A DNA stretch of 64,000 nucleotides from Lachnospiraceae bacterium 28-4 (GTDB taxonomy: Bacteria > Bacillota > Clostridia > Lachnospirales > Lachnospiraceae). The stretch is taken from NCBI GenBank assembly GCA_000403275.2, contig KE159598.1, forward strand, positions 1,191,540-1,255,539, given 5' to 3'. Under the pieces are notes generated by a model that saw only the letters and a list, made by a program, of their open reading frames with translations, ran no database searches and was not told the origin of the DNA. Below are positions 36,919 to 46,490 of the stretch, piece by piece (position 1 is the first letter of the stretch; every line of letters starts with the position of its first letter). A program made the translations under genes and the position numbers.

Positions 36919-38154
36919 ATGGATAGAATTTACGACAATTGTTGTGGTATTGATGTTCACAAAAAACTTATCGTTGCCTGCTTCCGATGCGGCAAAAAGC
37001 AGGACGTGCGTGAGTTTGGCGCAACAACCAGAGAACTCCTCTCATTGGCTGACTGGCTCAAAGAAGGCGGCTGTGAAATGGTCGCTATGGAGAGTACAGC
37101 CTCTTATTGGAAGCCTCTGTACAACATCCTTGAATCTTCTGACTTGAATGCCATGGTGGTCAATGCCCGCCATATGAAAGCTGTTCCAGGTCGAAAAACA
37201 GACGTAAAAGATGCGGAATGGATCGCTGACCTTTTACAGCACGGTCTGCTTCAGCCCAGTTACATTCCCGACAAAGACCAGCGGGAACTGAGGGAATTAG
37301 TCCGTTATCGCAAAAGCCTTGTAGGTGAACGTACCAGAGAATTGAACAGGCTCCAGAAGATGCTGGAAGGAGCCAACATCAAGTTGTCCGGGACCGTATC
37401 TGACATCAATGGCAAAAGCGCCCGCAGCATCCTGGAGTATCTCCTTACCGGGGAGCCCATCGATGAGGCAAAATACGATGAGATGTATAATCAGAAGGTC
37501 ATTGCCCATAATCTCAAAGCCACCAGGGAGCAGATCATTGATGATCTCAATGGTGTCATGTCATCTCTCCAGCGCCGGATGATGAAGGAACTTCTCATCC
37601 ATTTGGACGAACTGAATATTCACATCAGAAATCTGGATGATGAGATTGACAACTTCATGAAACCGGAGGAAAAGCAAGCTTCCCAGGCAATCCAGGACGT
37701 GACTGGCATAGGCAATACCAGTGCCCAGGCCATCATTTCTGTCATTGGTACGGATATGGAGCGTTTTCCAACGGATAAACACATTTCATCCTGGGCAGGG
37801 TTGTGTCCTGGAGACAATGAAAGCGCCAAAAAGAGAAAATCTGGAAAGACCAGAAAAGGGAACTCTCTACTACGGACAACATTGATCACCTGTGCGCATG
37901 CAGCTGTAAAAAACAAGAAGTCTTACTTCCATGCTCAGTTTATGCGGATAAGTGCCCACCGAGGGACAAGGCGTGCCTATGTGGCCGTTGCCCATTCCAT
38001 GCTCATTGCGATATACCACATCCTCAAGGATGGTGTTGTTTTCAAGGATCTGGGAGCTGATTATTACAACCAGTTCAACAAGGAACGCAAGATCAATGCA
38101 TACCTTAAAAAGTTAAAAGCGCTTGGTTGGGAAGCTCCAGTAGTTGCCGCATAA
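36919..38154 (+). CDS. IS110-family transposase (DEDD recombinase)
   Basis: 411 residues. The N-terminal RuvC-like DEDD domain shows GIDVHKKLIVACF (Asp), VAMESTASYWKPLY (Glu) and GRKTDVKDAEWIADLL (two Asp). A coiled coil at 110-260 precedes the C-terminal Tnp domain (SAQAIISVIGTDMERF, HISSWAGLCPGDNESAKKRK) with the conserved catalytic Ser region. Full length and undisrupted, so it may still be active. AGGAGGTG lies seven bases before the ATG. Confidence 0.93.
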   Translation: MDRIYDNCCGIDVHKKLIVACFRCGKKQDVREFGATTRELLSLADWLKEGGCEMVAMESTASYWKPLYNILESSDLNAMVVNARHMKAVPGRKTDVKDAEWIADLLQHGLLQPSYIPDKDQRELRELVRYRKSLVGERTRELNRLQKMLEGANIKLSGTVSDINGKSARSILEYLLTGEPIDEAKYDEMYNQKVIAHNLKATREQIIDDLNGVMSSLQRRMMKELLIHLDELNIHIRNLDDEIDNFMKPEEKQASQAIQDVTGIGNTSAQAIISVIGTDMERFPTDKHISSWAGLCPGDNESAKKRKSGKTRKGNSLLRTTLITCAHAAVKNKKSYFHAQFMRISAHRGTRRAYVAVAHSMLIAIYHILKDGVVFKDLGADYYNQFNKERKINAYLKKLKALGWEAPVVAA

Positions 38155-38237
38155 ACCTGTCAGTTAAGTTTAAAATCAGCTTTTTTGAGTTTGACAGGGG
38201 CAGTCTGCGCTTTTTGGGCTACCCGGAAGGTTGTGTT

Positions 38238-39872
38238 TCATAGTAAACAATATTGAAAAAACAAATTATTCATAGCACTTCCATATTGGGCCAGTTCAAA
38301 ATTCCCCTGATTATCCGCAATTCCACTATTGCACTGTACAAGGTTTAATGCAAATGGCGCCTTTTCTTTATTATTTAGATTTAATAAATGAGACATTATA
38401 TTAATTGGTTTAGCCTTTACATATTTATTCCAATAATCATTTGCCTCTGACTTAGAAGAAACAATTAAGTAGCTTTCTCCACAATCTGCTGATCTCAAAC
38501 CCAATCTTCCTGCTCTACCAATATAATTTTTATATTCAGAAGATGACATATAAGCTTTTTTATCCCCAGCCTTTGGCAACCTAGTCCCAGCTAAAATTAC
38601 CACATCTGCCGGCATATTGACTCCAATAGCTAAAGTTCCTGTTGCCACAACAATATCAATAAGTCCATTCTCATTCCTAAATTCCTCTTCCACAAAATTT
38701 CTAACAGTTTTTGACAAACCACCGTGATGATAGGCCACTCTATAGGGAAGACATTTGTTTATAAAATCTCCAATATCTTCTTCTGCTTCTTTTAGATTAA
38801 CAAATTCCTCTTTTATAGGATTTATTGTTTGTTTGTCTACCAAATTATTATTCACCAAATATGTACCTAAATTCTTCGCCACTTCTTCTACAGAATTTTT
38901 ATAATTAATAAATACTAATATTTTAGGTTTTTTATTCGGTTCCCGGGAAAATAGATAATTCACCAATGGATAAACTAACGATTTTTCACATTTCCCCTTT
39001 TTTAAGTCTGGTCTCACAATTTTATCATAAAGTTTTTTTTCTTTTCCATGTTCCCCGCTTTCACTTTTGTCTTTATTTACACATTCGTCCTCATCTGCTA
39101 GTTCTTCATTAAGATAATAGAATAAAGTGTACATCGAATCTTGTTCTTCATTATTTCGCTTTTCTTTATCTGGCCAAATTATATACTCCCTCAAACCTTT
39201 AGGACGTTTTGTGCATTTTATTTCCTTTGCATTAATCCACTTTTGCAAATATAAAACATCACATTGCAAAGTTGTCAAACCAATTAATTTGCACCGTTGA
39301 TTCATCATATTAATTTTTGTAAGCGCAATTTCCAATTTCGCTCCTCTATCTTCTACATTCAACATCTGCAACTCATCAATTACAATCAAACAACATTTTT
39401 TTACAAATCTTGTATCTTGTGCCAAAAGTGCAAAAAATTTCTCATAAACCATTACAGCAATCTTAAAGTTTCCTTCAATAATATCATCATCATGATCCTG
39501 ATAATCAGAAGATGATGCAAACACTGTCCAATTCAAATGCTTTTCAAAAAGATTTCCAAATTCCTTCCGCTTTTCTGATACCATAACACGCAATGGCACT
39601 AAATATATAATTTTGTTCTCATTATTATCCAATCTTTCCATACTACCAAAATACGCCATAGCCATTTCCGCTACCATTGTTTTTCCTGAAGAAGTTCTTC
39701 CTCTTACAATTATATTTTCCTCAGATTCCCAAAATTCATCTTTCGAAAATGCTTCTTTTTGCATTTGCGTTAAATAATCACAATCCTCCATCCCTTTATG
39801 TTTTTCACGAAACAAATCCAACATCTCATTGTCCATTTTTTTCTCTAAATCTTTAAGTGATTCTATCTTCAT
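38238..39872 (-). pseudogene. N-terminal half of the second Ski2-like helicase, split by IS110
   Basis: 544 codons containing a complete superfamily 2 helicase core: RGRTSSGKTMVAEMA (motif I), VPLRVMVSEKRKE (Ia), CLIVIDELQML (II, DELQ), LIGLTTLQC (III), ILVFINYKNSVEEVAKNL (IV), VVATGTLAIGVNMPADVVIL (V) and YIGRAGRLGL (VI). The tail (MNNLFFQYCLL) runs into the IS end and stops. Its missing C-terminal part is at 34705-36663. It follows the first helicase by 25 bp as second gene of the cassette. The split protein might retain ATPase activity but has lost its C-terminal 650 residues. Confidence 0.85.
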
Positions 39873-39897
39873 AAACGTTATTCCTTTCTCATTTGAA

Positions 39898-42387
39898 TTA
39901 CTTTAAAATTTTATACACATAATTTCTAAATCTTTTAGTCAACATATAGTTACTACTCATTTCTTCTGTCTCATTCTGGAAACTCTTAATAATCTCCGCA
40001 GTTTTATAATCACCAAATCTTTTTAACAAGCGTCCAATTTGAGGTCGACATGAAACAGGCAAGTTCTCTATCGTTCCTTTCATACAAGAATATGGATAGC
40101 CATATTTTAATTCTTCTCTGACTTCATTTAACATTTCTATAAGTTTAGATTTTCCATCATAGCAACCAACAAAATCCATGACTCCCGACAATAAATATAG
40201 TATTTGATTCGTAATATTTTGAATATACCCTACTGTAACCTTAATTTGATATCTTCTATAAATATCCTGAAGCAATGCTCCATTTGACCATTCACATATA
40301 AGTATTGTATTAGAAAACTGTATCAACCCATATGCTAAATCCACGCTCAAATAACAATAACCATTCTCATTTATAGGTATAAGTTCCAATACGCATTCCT
40401 TATATTGTTCCAACTTCTTTCGAAATACCTTTGCTACACTCAAACTTATCTGTCCTGATTGCAACAAGCTATCAATATATCCAGAATATTTTCTTAAAAA
40501 TTCTAATAGTTCCTCCTTTTTTCTCGATATCAACCCATACTCTAGATTTTCCAAAAGCTCACACAAATCATAGATAAGTAAAAATTTAGAATATTTAAAA
40601 TCATCTTCCTTTATCATTCGGCGATGGATTCTATCAAATATTTTAATCGCCAAAACAGAAAAATGTTTTCCTCTTAATGCTTCTCCTATCCTGCTTAATG
40701 AATACCTCTCACTCCCTTCCTCCTCAATCAGGTTATATTTTACTAATTCTTCCAGAATAATATCTGTATATCTTTGTTCAACAAAACATCTCCCTGTTAA
40801 TACTCTAATTGCGTCTGCTATATCTTTCTGCGAAAAAAATTGTTCATTATCTATCTCTAGAAAATCTAATATGTACATTACACATTCTTGCGGTTTCTTT
40901 TTTAATTTTCTATAAAACAGATGCAAGCAATCAGGTAAATTATCATTTTCCTCATTATAATAACAACGCCTTACAATACTTGTAGACATCTCATTTTTTG
41001 TTAAAAGATATGCATATCCAACATATTTTGACTTTTCTGCAAAAAAGCCCAATCTTCCTGCTCTTCCAATAAAATTTTGGTATTCTGCGCGATTAATATA
41101 CCTCCAAAAATAATTACCATATGTAGATATATTGCTAGGATAATCATCCATATCAGTTATTTTTGCTCTGTTAAATACAATTACAACATCTGTTGAACTA
41201 TTTATTCCATATGCTAATGTTTCTGTAGATACAATGATATTAATCCTGCTTTTTCCTTTTTTTCTACTGAACTCTTTTTCTATCTCACTCCGTAATTCAT
41301 ACGGCAAATCTGCATTGTGAATCATTACACCATATTTACTACACTTTTCCAAACTTTTATCTATACACCCAAAACCATTATCATCCAATTCGTTCTTTAT
41401 TCGGCATAATTCCCTACTCCAATCCCCATAATCACTTAGTCTTTCCTTTATCATATTTCCAAGATATTTTGCAATACCCTTCGATGACTGTTTATTATTA
41501 CAAAAAATTATCATATTATGGCCTCTTTTCCGATGTTCAAATACAAGAGCCTTCAATACCTCCTTTGCTTGAATCGTATCTAAATCATCTTTTTCCTCTA
41601 ATATAGACGTAGCCGACATAAACTTCTTTTTCTGTTTAAACTTTATTTCAAAAATCCATTTCTCTTCTTCATCCTTTGGATAAAAAATTTGTTCATCAGC
41701 CTGATAAATCGCCTCTTTCAACACAACATTTCTATTCGAAAAAAAAATTTTTAAAAAGTTTAATTCCTTATATTCTGGCATTTTACACTCTGGTACCGTT
41801 AAGCCAATAATTCTAGCTGTATTTTGTCGGCTCTCAACAGAAACATATTCCTCATATTTTTTTAATATATAATGAACTCTTAAACCTCTATTCATTGACA
41901 TCATTATAGATAATTCATCAAAAACAATTAGATCATATTTGCCAAATATATTATCATTTTTTCGGTTTATTCTCAAATAGTTTTCCAATTTTTCATATAT
42001 GAGAATTGCAATATCACAATCCCCTGTAAAAATTTTATCATCATCTTCAAAATAATCACTAGATGATCTGTAGATAATGGTCTCTCGATCAAAATATTCC
42101 TTAAACATCTTATATTTTTCATTTAACAACGCCTTGTAAGGAACTAAATATAGTAATCTGCGTCTATCTATCTTGTTGGCCATTAACGCAAATATTGTTA
42201 ATAATGTTTTACCAGTACCTGCCGCAGCTTGAACCACAATATTCCTACTACAATCCCAAAACTCAGGAGTCTCTATTGCTTTTTTCTGCAAATCCGTTAA
42301 TGCTTTTATACTCCTACTTAAAGAGTTACATAATTTTTTAACATCATAATTATCATGAACTTGTGGATATGAACTTATCTTCAGCAT
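39898..42387 (-). CDS. Ski2-like DExH helicase, first gene of a two-helicase cassette
   Basis: 829 residues. Motif I VVQAAAGTGKTLLTIFAL, motif Ia VPYKALLNEKYK, motif II DLIVFDELSIM (DELS), motif III IIGLTVPE, motif IV MIIFCNNKQSSKGIAKYL, motif V IIVSTETLAYGINSSTDVVI and motif VI FIGRAGRLGF give a Ski2-like core, followed by a winged helix (about residue 550) and a helical C-terminus without a nuclease motif. The closest known types are Hel308/Brr2-like. ATG start with CAAGGAG upstream; about 265 bp leader behind the shared-type promoter. The partner helicase is directly downstream. A function in phage or plasmid defence is inferred from pairing and from the Wadjet neighbour. Confidence 0.85.
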   Translation of the reverse strand: MLKISSYPQVHDNYDVKKLCNSLSRSIKALTDLQKKAIETPEFWDCSRNIVVQAAAGTGKTLLTIFALMANKIDRRRLLYLVPYKALLNEKYKMFKEYFDRETIIYRSSSDYFEDDDKIFTGDCDIAILIYEKLENYLRINRKNDNIFGKYDLIVFDELSIMMSMNRGLRVHYILKKYEEYVSVESRQNTARIIGLTVPECKMPEYKELNFLKIFFSNRNVVLKEAIYQADEQIFYPKDEEEKWIFEIKFKQKKKFMSATSILEEKDDLDTIQAKEVLKALVFEHRKRGHNMIIFCNNKQSSKGIAKYLGNMIKERLSDYGDWSRELCRIKNELDDNGFGCIDKSLEKCSKYGVMIHNADLPYELRSEIEKEFSRKKGKSRINIIVSTETLAYGINSSTDVVIVFNRAKITDMDDYPSNISTYGNYFWRYINRAEYQNFIGRAGRLGFFAEKSKYVGYAYLLTKNEMSTSIVRRCYYNEENDNLPDCLHLFYRKLKKKPQECVMYILDFLEIDNEQFFSQKDIADAIRVLTGRCFVEQRYTDIILEELVKYNLIEEEGSERYSLSRIGEALRGKHFSVLAIKIFDRIHRRMIKEDDFKYSKFLLIYDLCELLENLEYGLISRKKEELLEFLRKYSGYIDSLLQSGQISLSVAKVFRKKLEQYKECVLELIPINENGYCYLSVDLAYGLIQFSNTILICEWSNGALLQDIYRRYQIKVTVGYIQNITNQILYLLSGVMDFVGCYDGKSKLIEMLNEVREELKYGYPYSCMKGTIENLPVSCRPQIGRLLKRFGDYKTAEIIKSFQNETEEMSSNYMLTKRFRNYVYKILK

Positions 42388-42588
42388 ATTTTATATTTTC
42401 TCCTTGCGTTATACAAAAGAATAATCTCAGAAGTTCAAAAAGCTTACCCCTTAATTCCTTATCTGACACCCAGAAAAAGCATACATTTCTACATCATAAA
42501 TCCCACTTAGGTAATAGGAAAACAACTCCCAGTATAGCCTTCCCAAAAATCTTATTCATTACTGAAATGATCATTTATCGACAATCAT

Positions 42589-42630
42589 TTAAGACTGTAC
42601 GTAATGCTCCATCGTATATATTTCCCACAT
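42589..42630 (-). other. Possible 13-codon leader frame before the helicase operon
   Basis: ATG to TAA encodes MWEIYTMEHYVQS, with CGGAG upstream, placed after the promoter as in the jet cassette (MENIYDGMFGQS). Similar ends (EIY/NIY, QS-stop). The following 200 bp up to the helicase start hold no clear gene. Confidence 0.4.
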
Positions 42631-42653
42631 AATGCTCCGTATTTCTTATTTAT

Positions 42654-42682
42654 ATCTTATCATTTTCATATTACATATACAA
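42654..42682 (-). promoter_or_regulatory. Promoter of the two-helicase cassette
   Basis: TTGTAT (42677-42682 on the minus strand), a 17-bp spacer and TAAGAT (42654-42659), matching the jet promoter in spacing and in most spacer bases. Confidence 0.7.
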
Positions 42683-42762
42683 CTACATTCAAAATACTAT
42701 TTGCTTTTTACAACTTTTTTACAAATCCTCCACCTTTATTACATTGACTTAAATTCCCTCTC

Positions 42763-42774
42763 CTGATATATCAG
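42763..42774. promoter_or_regulatory. Palindromic operator candidate upstream of the helicase promoter
   Basis: CTGATATATCAG is a perfect 12-bp palindrome about 80 bp upstream of the -35 box. The jet cassette has a degraded version (CAGTATATCGG near 34040). Might bind a regulator or be a remnant of one shared regulatory site. Confidence 0.4.
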
Positions 42775-43017
42775 CAGGGAGATTTCCCCCACTTATACAT
42801 TGCATCTCACTCTCTATCTTCACCCTCGGACACCCTAAAATACACGACACAGTAATTTTGTCATTTTATGTAAGAACCTATAAATGACTAATGACCGTAA
42901 GCAAATTAAATCTATTCGAATTTTAAATCAACGCATAATAATCACTTCATTCGACACCATACATCACAAAATAGAGTCCTTATTTCCCCAAAAGCCTACT
43001 CTATTCTATCTTGGTAA

Positions 43018-43183
43018 ACTATTTTCGACACAAATCGACCCGTAACCCGCGTATGTCAAGTTAATGTCACAAACTTTTTTCACTTTTTTTGAGTGAAAAT
43101 CGCTGAAACCCGCATAACTTCGTGGGGCGTATGGTTCGCTAATGCTAAGTTAGGGCAAAATTGACGGTGAATTAGTGTCAAGT
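43018..43183. repeat. 166-bp direct repeat, copy 2 (ICE/cassette junction)
   Basis: Nearly identical to 34508-34673. Its right end, GTGTCAAGT, is where similarity between the copies stops and where the truncated fourth frame after the recombinases acquires its stop codon. The stretch 42683-43017 between promoter and repeat holds no convincing gene. Best explanation: this is the ICE side of an attachment junction. Confidence 0.85.
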
Positions 43184-43237
43184 TGTTATTGCCACCTGAT
43201 CCGGATTGCCCACCCTCATGTATATTACTGCTTTCAT
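43178..43237 (-). pseudogene. Truncated start of a fourth recombinase-like gene at the attachment junction
   Basis: The frame MKAVIYMRVGNPDQVAITT begins with an ATG that overlaps the stop of the upstream recombinase as ATGA, with AAAGGAG ahead. The first residues look like the opening beta strand of a resolvase-type protein (K-A-V-I-Y-x-R-V). The stop TGA comes from ACTTGACA, the end of the 166-bp direct repeat. Seen directly: the overlap, binding site and junction. Inferred: the rest of the gene sits at the other ICE end and is rejoined on excision. Confidence 0.55.
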
Positions 43238-44793
43238 TCTGTCTCCTTTCCATTTTCGCGGAAGTTCCACACAATTTCAACTCTTTTGTCTTTGTAAACG
43301 TATATTTTCTTAATAAATATATCAGCCACTTCCTGTGTCAGCGTTTCTAAATGGGAATACCGTATGACCTGCTTCATATCTTCCTCTGTCCTGCGGTATT
43401 CTTCCCGAAGCTGTTCCAGTTCTTTCCCATATTTTTCTTCCTCTGCTGATAAGGAAACGATCTGCTCTATTATACCGTCCGCCTTCTGTCTGTAGGATGT
43501 GGCCTGAACCGAACCAAACGCATAGCTTTCATATAAGGCATCCGCCTCTGCCTGGAGCTGCTTTTTCCTGCCCCGGCACTCTGCTATCTTCTTTTCCAGC
43601 CTTGCCATACAAGACTTCTGGAAAGAAACAAGACTCTGGTTCTCCTTTGCGGCATCCCCGCGTACCATCAGTTCCCTGTTCAACATAGTCAGCACGGCTT
43701 CCTCTAACAAGTCAGCAGAAAAATAGGTACAGCACTCCGGTATCTGCAAAACAGCATGTTTCCGGCACTCAAACCTGCGGTATTTATTCTTCCCCCGTAT
43801 GGGTTTATACGTCATGGAATAACCGCACCCGCCGCAGAACAGTTTCCCTACAAGGGGGTTTTTCTCCCCTTTTCTGGCAGTGTCCGCTCCTTTACGGAAC
43901 AGGCACACCTTTTCGTAATCTTCCAATGAAACAAGCGGCTCATGGTGGTCTGGTATCACTTTCCAGTCCTCAGCCGGCACAGCGATACCGCCTTTACTGC
44001 CCACATACTTCCGCTTCGACTTCCCATAGGCCATCTCACCTAAGTAAAAGCGGTTATTCAGGACAGCCCGGACAGACACGTTATCCCATGCCTGCATCCT
44101 GCCGCTTTTCTCTGCCCTCTCAGGATGGCGCATCTGTGTTTTGGTCGGTATCCCCTTTTCATTGAGAATCCTTGCGATCTGTGTGCTGCCGTTCCCATCA
44201 AGGGCAAGGGCAAAGATGTAACGCACAATCTCCGCTTCCTTCTCATTTACCACAACCGCATTTTTGATTTCCTTATCTTTTTCATACCCAAAGGGAACCT
44301 GTCCGAAAACATATTCCCCACCCGCGCATTTATTTTCAACCGAAGTTTTGACCTTTACGGATATATCTTTGCTGTATAAATCATACAAAAGTGTCTGGAA
44401 AGCCGTGTCGATCGGGGTAGTGCTTCCTGCATGGTCACGGCTGTCATAATGGTCATTTACCGCGATAAACCGCACCCCCATGAATGGGAATATCTGGTTC
44501 ATATAGGTTCCAAGCTCGATATAGTCCCTTGAGAAACGGGACATATCCTTGACAAGCACACATCCTATCTTATTGTCCCTGATCTCTTTTAGGAGCCTCT
44601 GCATCCCCGGCCTTTCCATGCTTGTGCCGGAATAGCCGTCATCACAAAACTCGGAAACCTCTTTATCCCTCAATTCACCGTTACCGCGTATGTAAGCGTG
44701 AAGCATAGCCCTCTGGCTGCTGATACTGTTGCTCTCGTCCTTATCGTCCGCATCTTCCAGGGAAAGCCGCAGATAAATTGCAAGTTTATCCAT
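43234..44793 (-). CDS. Large serine recombinase 1 of 3
   Basis: 519 residues. The resolvase domain has LAIYLRLSLEDADDKDES and NSISSQRAMLHAYI with the catalytic Ser, GYSGTSMERPGMQRLLKEI, and VLVKDMSRFSRDYIELGTY. A recombinase domain (about 170-280), a zinc ribbon (KLFCGGCGYSMTYKP, ECRKHAVLQIPEC) and a C-terminal coiled coil follow, as in TnpX. It starts 8 bp inside the preceding recombinase gene with GGAGGGGG upstream. Acts in excision and integration of the element. Confidence 0.93.
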   Translation of the reverse strand: MDKLAIYLRLSLEDADDKDESNSISSQRAMLHAYIRGNGELRDKEVSEFCDDGYSGTSMERPGMQRLLKEIRDNKIGCVLVKDMSRFSRDYIELGTYMNQIFPFMGVRFIAVNDHYDSRDHAGSTTPIDTAFQTLLYDLYSKDISVKVKTSVENKCAGGEYVFGQVPFGYEKDKEIKNAVVVNEKEAEIVRYIFALALDGNGSTQIARILNEKGIPTKTQMRHPERAEKSGRMQAWDNVSVRAVLNNRFYLGEMAYGKSKRKYVGSKGGIAVPAEDWKVIPDHHEPLVSLEDYEKVCLFRKGADTARKGEKNPLVGKLFCGGCGYSMTYKPIRGKNKYRRFECRKHAVLQIPECCTYFSADLLEEAVLTMLNRELMVRGDAAKENQSLVSFQKSCMARLEKKIAECRGRKKQLQAEADALYESYAFGSVQATSYRQKADGIIEQIVSLSAEEEKYGKELEQLREEYRRTEEDMKQVIRYSHLETLTQEVADIFIKKIYVYKDKRVEIVWNFRENGKETE

Positions 44794-46489
44794 TTATAAG
44801 CACCCCCTCCAGCAGTTCATTTGTATAGGCGAACTCCACTTCTATCCGCTTCCCCGGATAGACATAAATCTTCTGGATCAGGGATTCTACCATTTCCCTT
44901 GTCAGTTCCCTGCCGCTTTTTAACCGGAGCAGGGCACGGGCCGCCGCAAGGTATTTCCCCGATACAGTATTAAGGTTCTTCCTTTCTGCTTCCAGTTCCT
45001 CCCTCTGCCGGCTTAAGTCTTTTAACCTCCCCTCCTGCCGCATCTTATAAGCAACATACTCGCTCTGGGGGATAATGCCCTCACGGTATTCCACATATTT
45101 TGTCCGTTCCTCCTCTTTTGCCGAGGAGGTCTCCCTTTCTGCTTTCTTGATTTTTGTATCAACCACTGTCCCGGCTGTCCTGAGCTGCTCTTTTACAACC
45201 TCCGTATACTGCTTTGGTTTTCCTAAATACACGGAAAACTCCATTCTAAGGAGAGGTAACAGGATATCCACCAGTTCCGCCTTTGAAATACGGTTTGATG
45301 CAGGGCAGCTCTCCACTTTTGTCTGCCCGCCGTTTAAGCAGAAATAACCGTCCAGTCTTGCCTTCCTGCCATCCGCATAGGTTTTCACATAACTGTGCCG
45401 CGTCATTTTCCTGCCGCACACGCCGCAGTAAAGCACACTGTCAAAAATATTCTCCCCAATCGGGCATCCTTTTGTCGGATGGTCATGGGATTTCGTCCTT
45501 TCATGGAGCCTTTCCCTTACTTTTGCCGCTTCTGCAAACACCGCCGCATCAATAACAGGTTCATGGGCATTTTCTTTGACTACCCATTCTTCCTCCGCTT
45601 TGTGGATACGGTTTTTCTCGTCCCTTACAGTGATGGAAGTCCGTCCCTGCACCAGCTTCCCGGTGTATGTCTCACTTTTCACGATACGCTCCACAGAGCC
45701 TTTATCCCAGCCTTTGTATTCTCCCTGTTCCGGGTCAAAAAAGACTTTTCCGGTTTTCTTATACACAGACGGCGGGTTGCACTTTTTCCTGTTCAGGTCA
45801 TCCGCCACCGCCGTGAAGCTGCCCGTTTCAATAAACAGCCTGAAAATATGCTTCACAATCCCCGCAGTATTTTCATCCGGCGTTAGTTTCCGTATTTTCT
45901 TGTCCCACGCGGCTTTGTAACCGTAGGGCGGCGGTCCTCCCACATAGGAGCCTTCCTGCCGTCTTTGCTTTAGATGCTGCTTTGCTTTTACGGAAAAGTC
46001 CTTTGCATACATATCGTTGACAAGATTTTTTATCTCCGTTGCCATCTGCTTTGTATCGCTTCCGCGGTGTCCCGTATCAAGGCCGTCAGCAACCGCAATA
46101 AATCGGACGCCCAGGAACGGGAAGATTTTCTCAATATAATTTCCCGCTTCCAGATAGTTCCGTCCAAACCGGGAAAGGTCTTTGACCACTACGCAGTCAA
46201 TGTCGCCCAGCCGTATGTCCTGCATAAGCCTCTGAAACTCGTCACGTTCAAAATTGCTCCCCGTTTTCCCCAGGTCTGTATAACGGTCTATGATCTCTAT
46301 CCGCTCTGTCCCTTCCCGGTTCAGTTCTTCGATATGCTTTTCCGCAATCTTTACCTGCACTTCTACGGATTCGTTCTTTTTCCTGTCCTGGTCTGATGAA
46401 AGCCTTGCATAAATGCCTGCTTTGTAACATGTTCTCGTTTTTTTATCCGCCACAGCAGGGGCGGAAGTCCTCTTTGACACTCTGCCCAT
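44786..46489 (-). CDS. Large serine recombinase 2 of 3
   Basis: 567 residues. Resolvase domain: AGIYARLSSDQDRKKNESVE with the Ser-containing motif, KTGSNFERDEFQRLMQDI, VVVKDLSRFGRNYLEAGNYI. Zinc ribbon: YCGVCGRKMTRHSYV with a later ESCPAS. Coiled-coil end. One base follows the upstream recombinase stop and 8 bp overlap the next gene. The three recombinases diverge clearly from each other, so they likely have separate tasks in one reaction. Confidence 0.93.
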   Translation of the reverse strand: MGRVSKRTSAPAVADKKTRTCYKAGIYARLSSDQDRKKNESVEVQVKIAEKHIEELNREGTERIEIIDRYTDLGKTGSNFERDEFQRLMQDIRLGDIDCVVVKDLSRFGRNYLEAGNYIEKIFPFLGVRFIAVADGLDTGHRGSDTKQMATEIKNLVNDMYAKDFSVKAKQHLKQRRQEGSYVGGPPPYGYKAAWDKKIRKLTPDENTAGIVKHIFRLFIETGSFTAVADDLNRKKCNPPSVYKKTGKVFFDPEQGEYKGWDKGSVERIVKSETYTGKLVQGRTSITVRDEKNRIHKAEEEWVVKENAHEPVIDAAVFAEAAKVRERLHERTKSHDHPTKGCPIGENIFDSVLYCGVCGRKMTRHSYVKTYADGRKARLDGYFCLNGGQTKVESCPASNRISKAELVDILLPLLRMEFSVYLGKPKQYTEVVKEQLRTAGTVVDTKIKKAERETSSAKEEERTKYVEYREGIIPQSEYVAYKMRQEGRLKDLSRQREELEAERKNLNTVSGKYLAAARALLRLKSGRELTREMVESLIQKIYVYPGKRIEVEFAYTNELLEGVLING

Positions 46490-46490
46490 G

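Larger units (their letters stand above)
36664..38240 (+). mobile_element. IS110-family insertion element
   Basis: A transposase gene with about 255 bp of non-coding DNA before it and 85 bp after it, inserted in opposite orientation within a helicase gene. Short inverted motifs near both ends (ATGAAAC at 36680-36686, GTTTCAT at 38234-38240) may be subterminal repeats. Exact ends are not certain: IS110 elements usually lack clear terminal repeats and target duplications. Confidence 0.8.
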
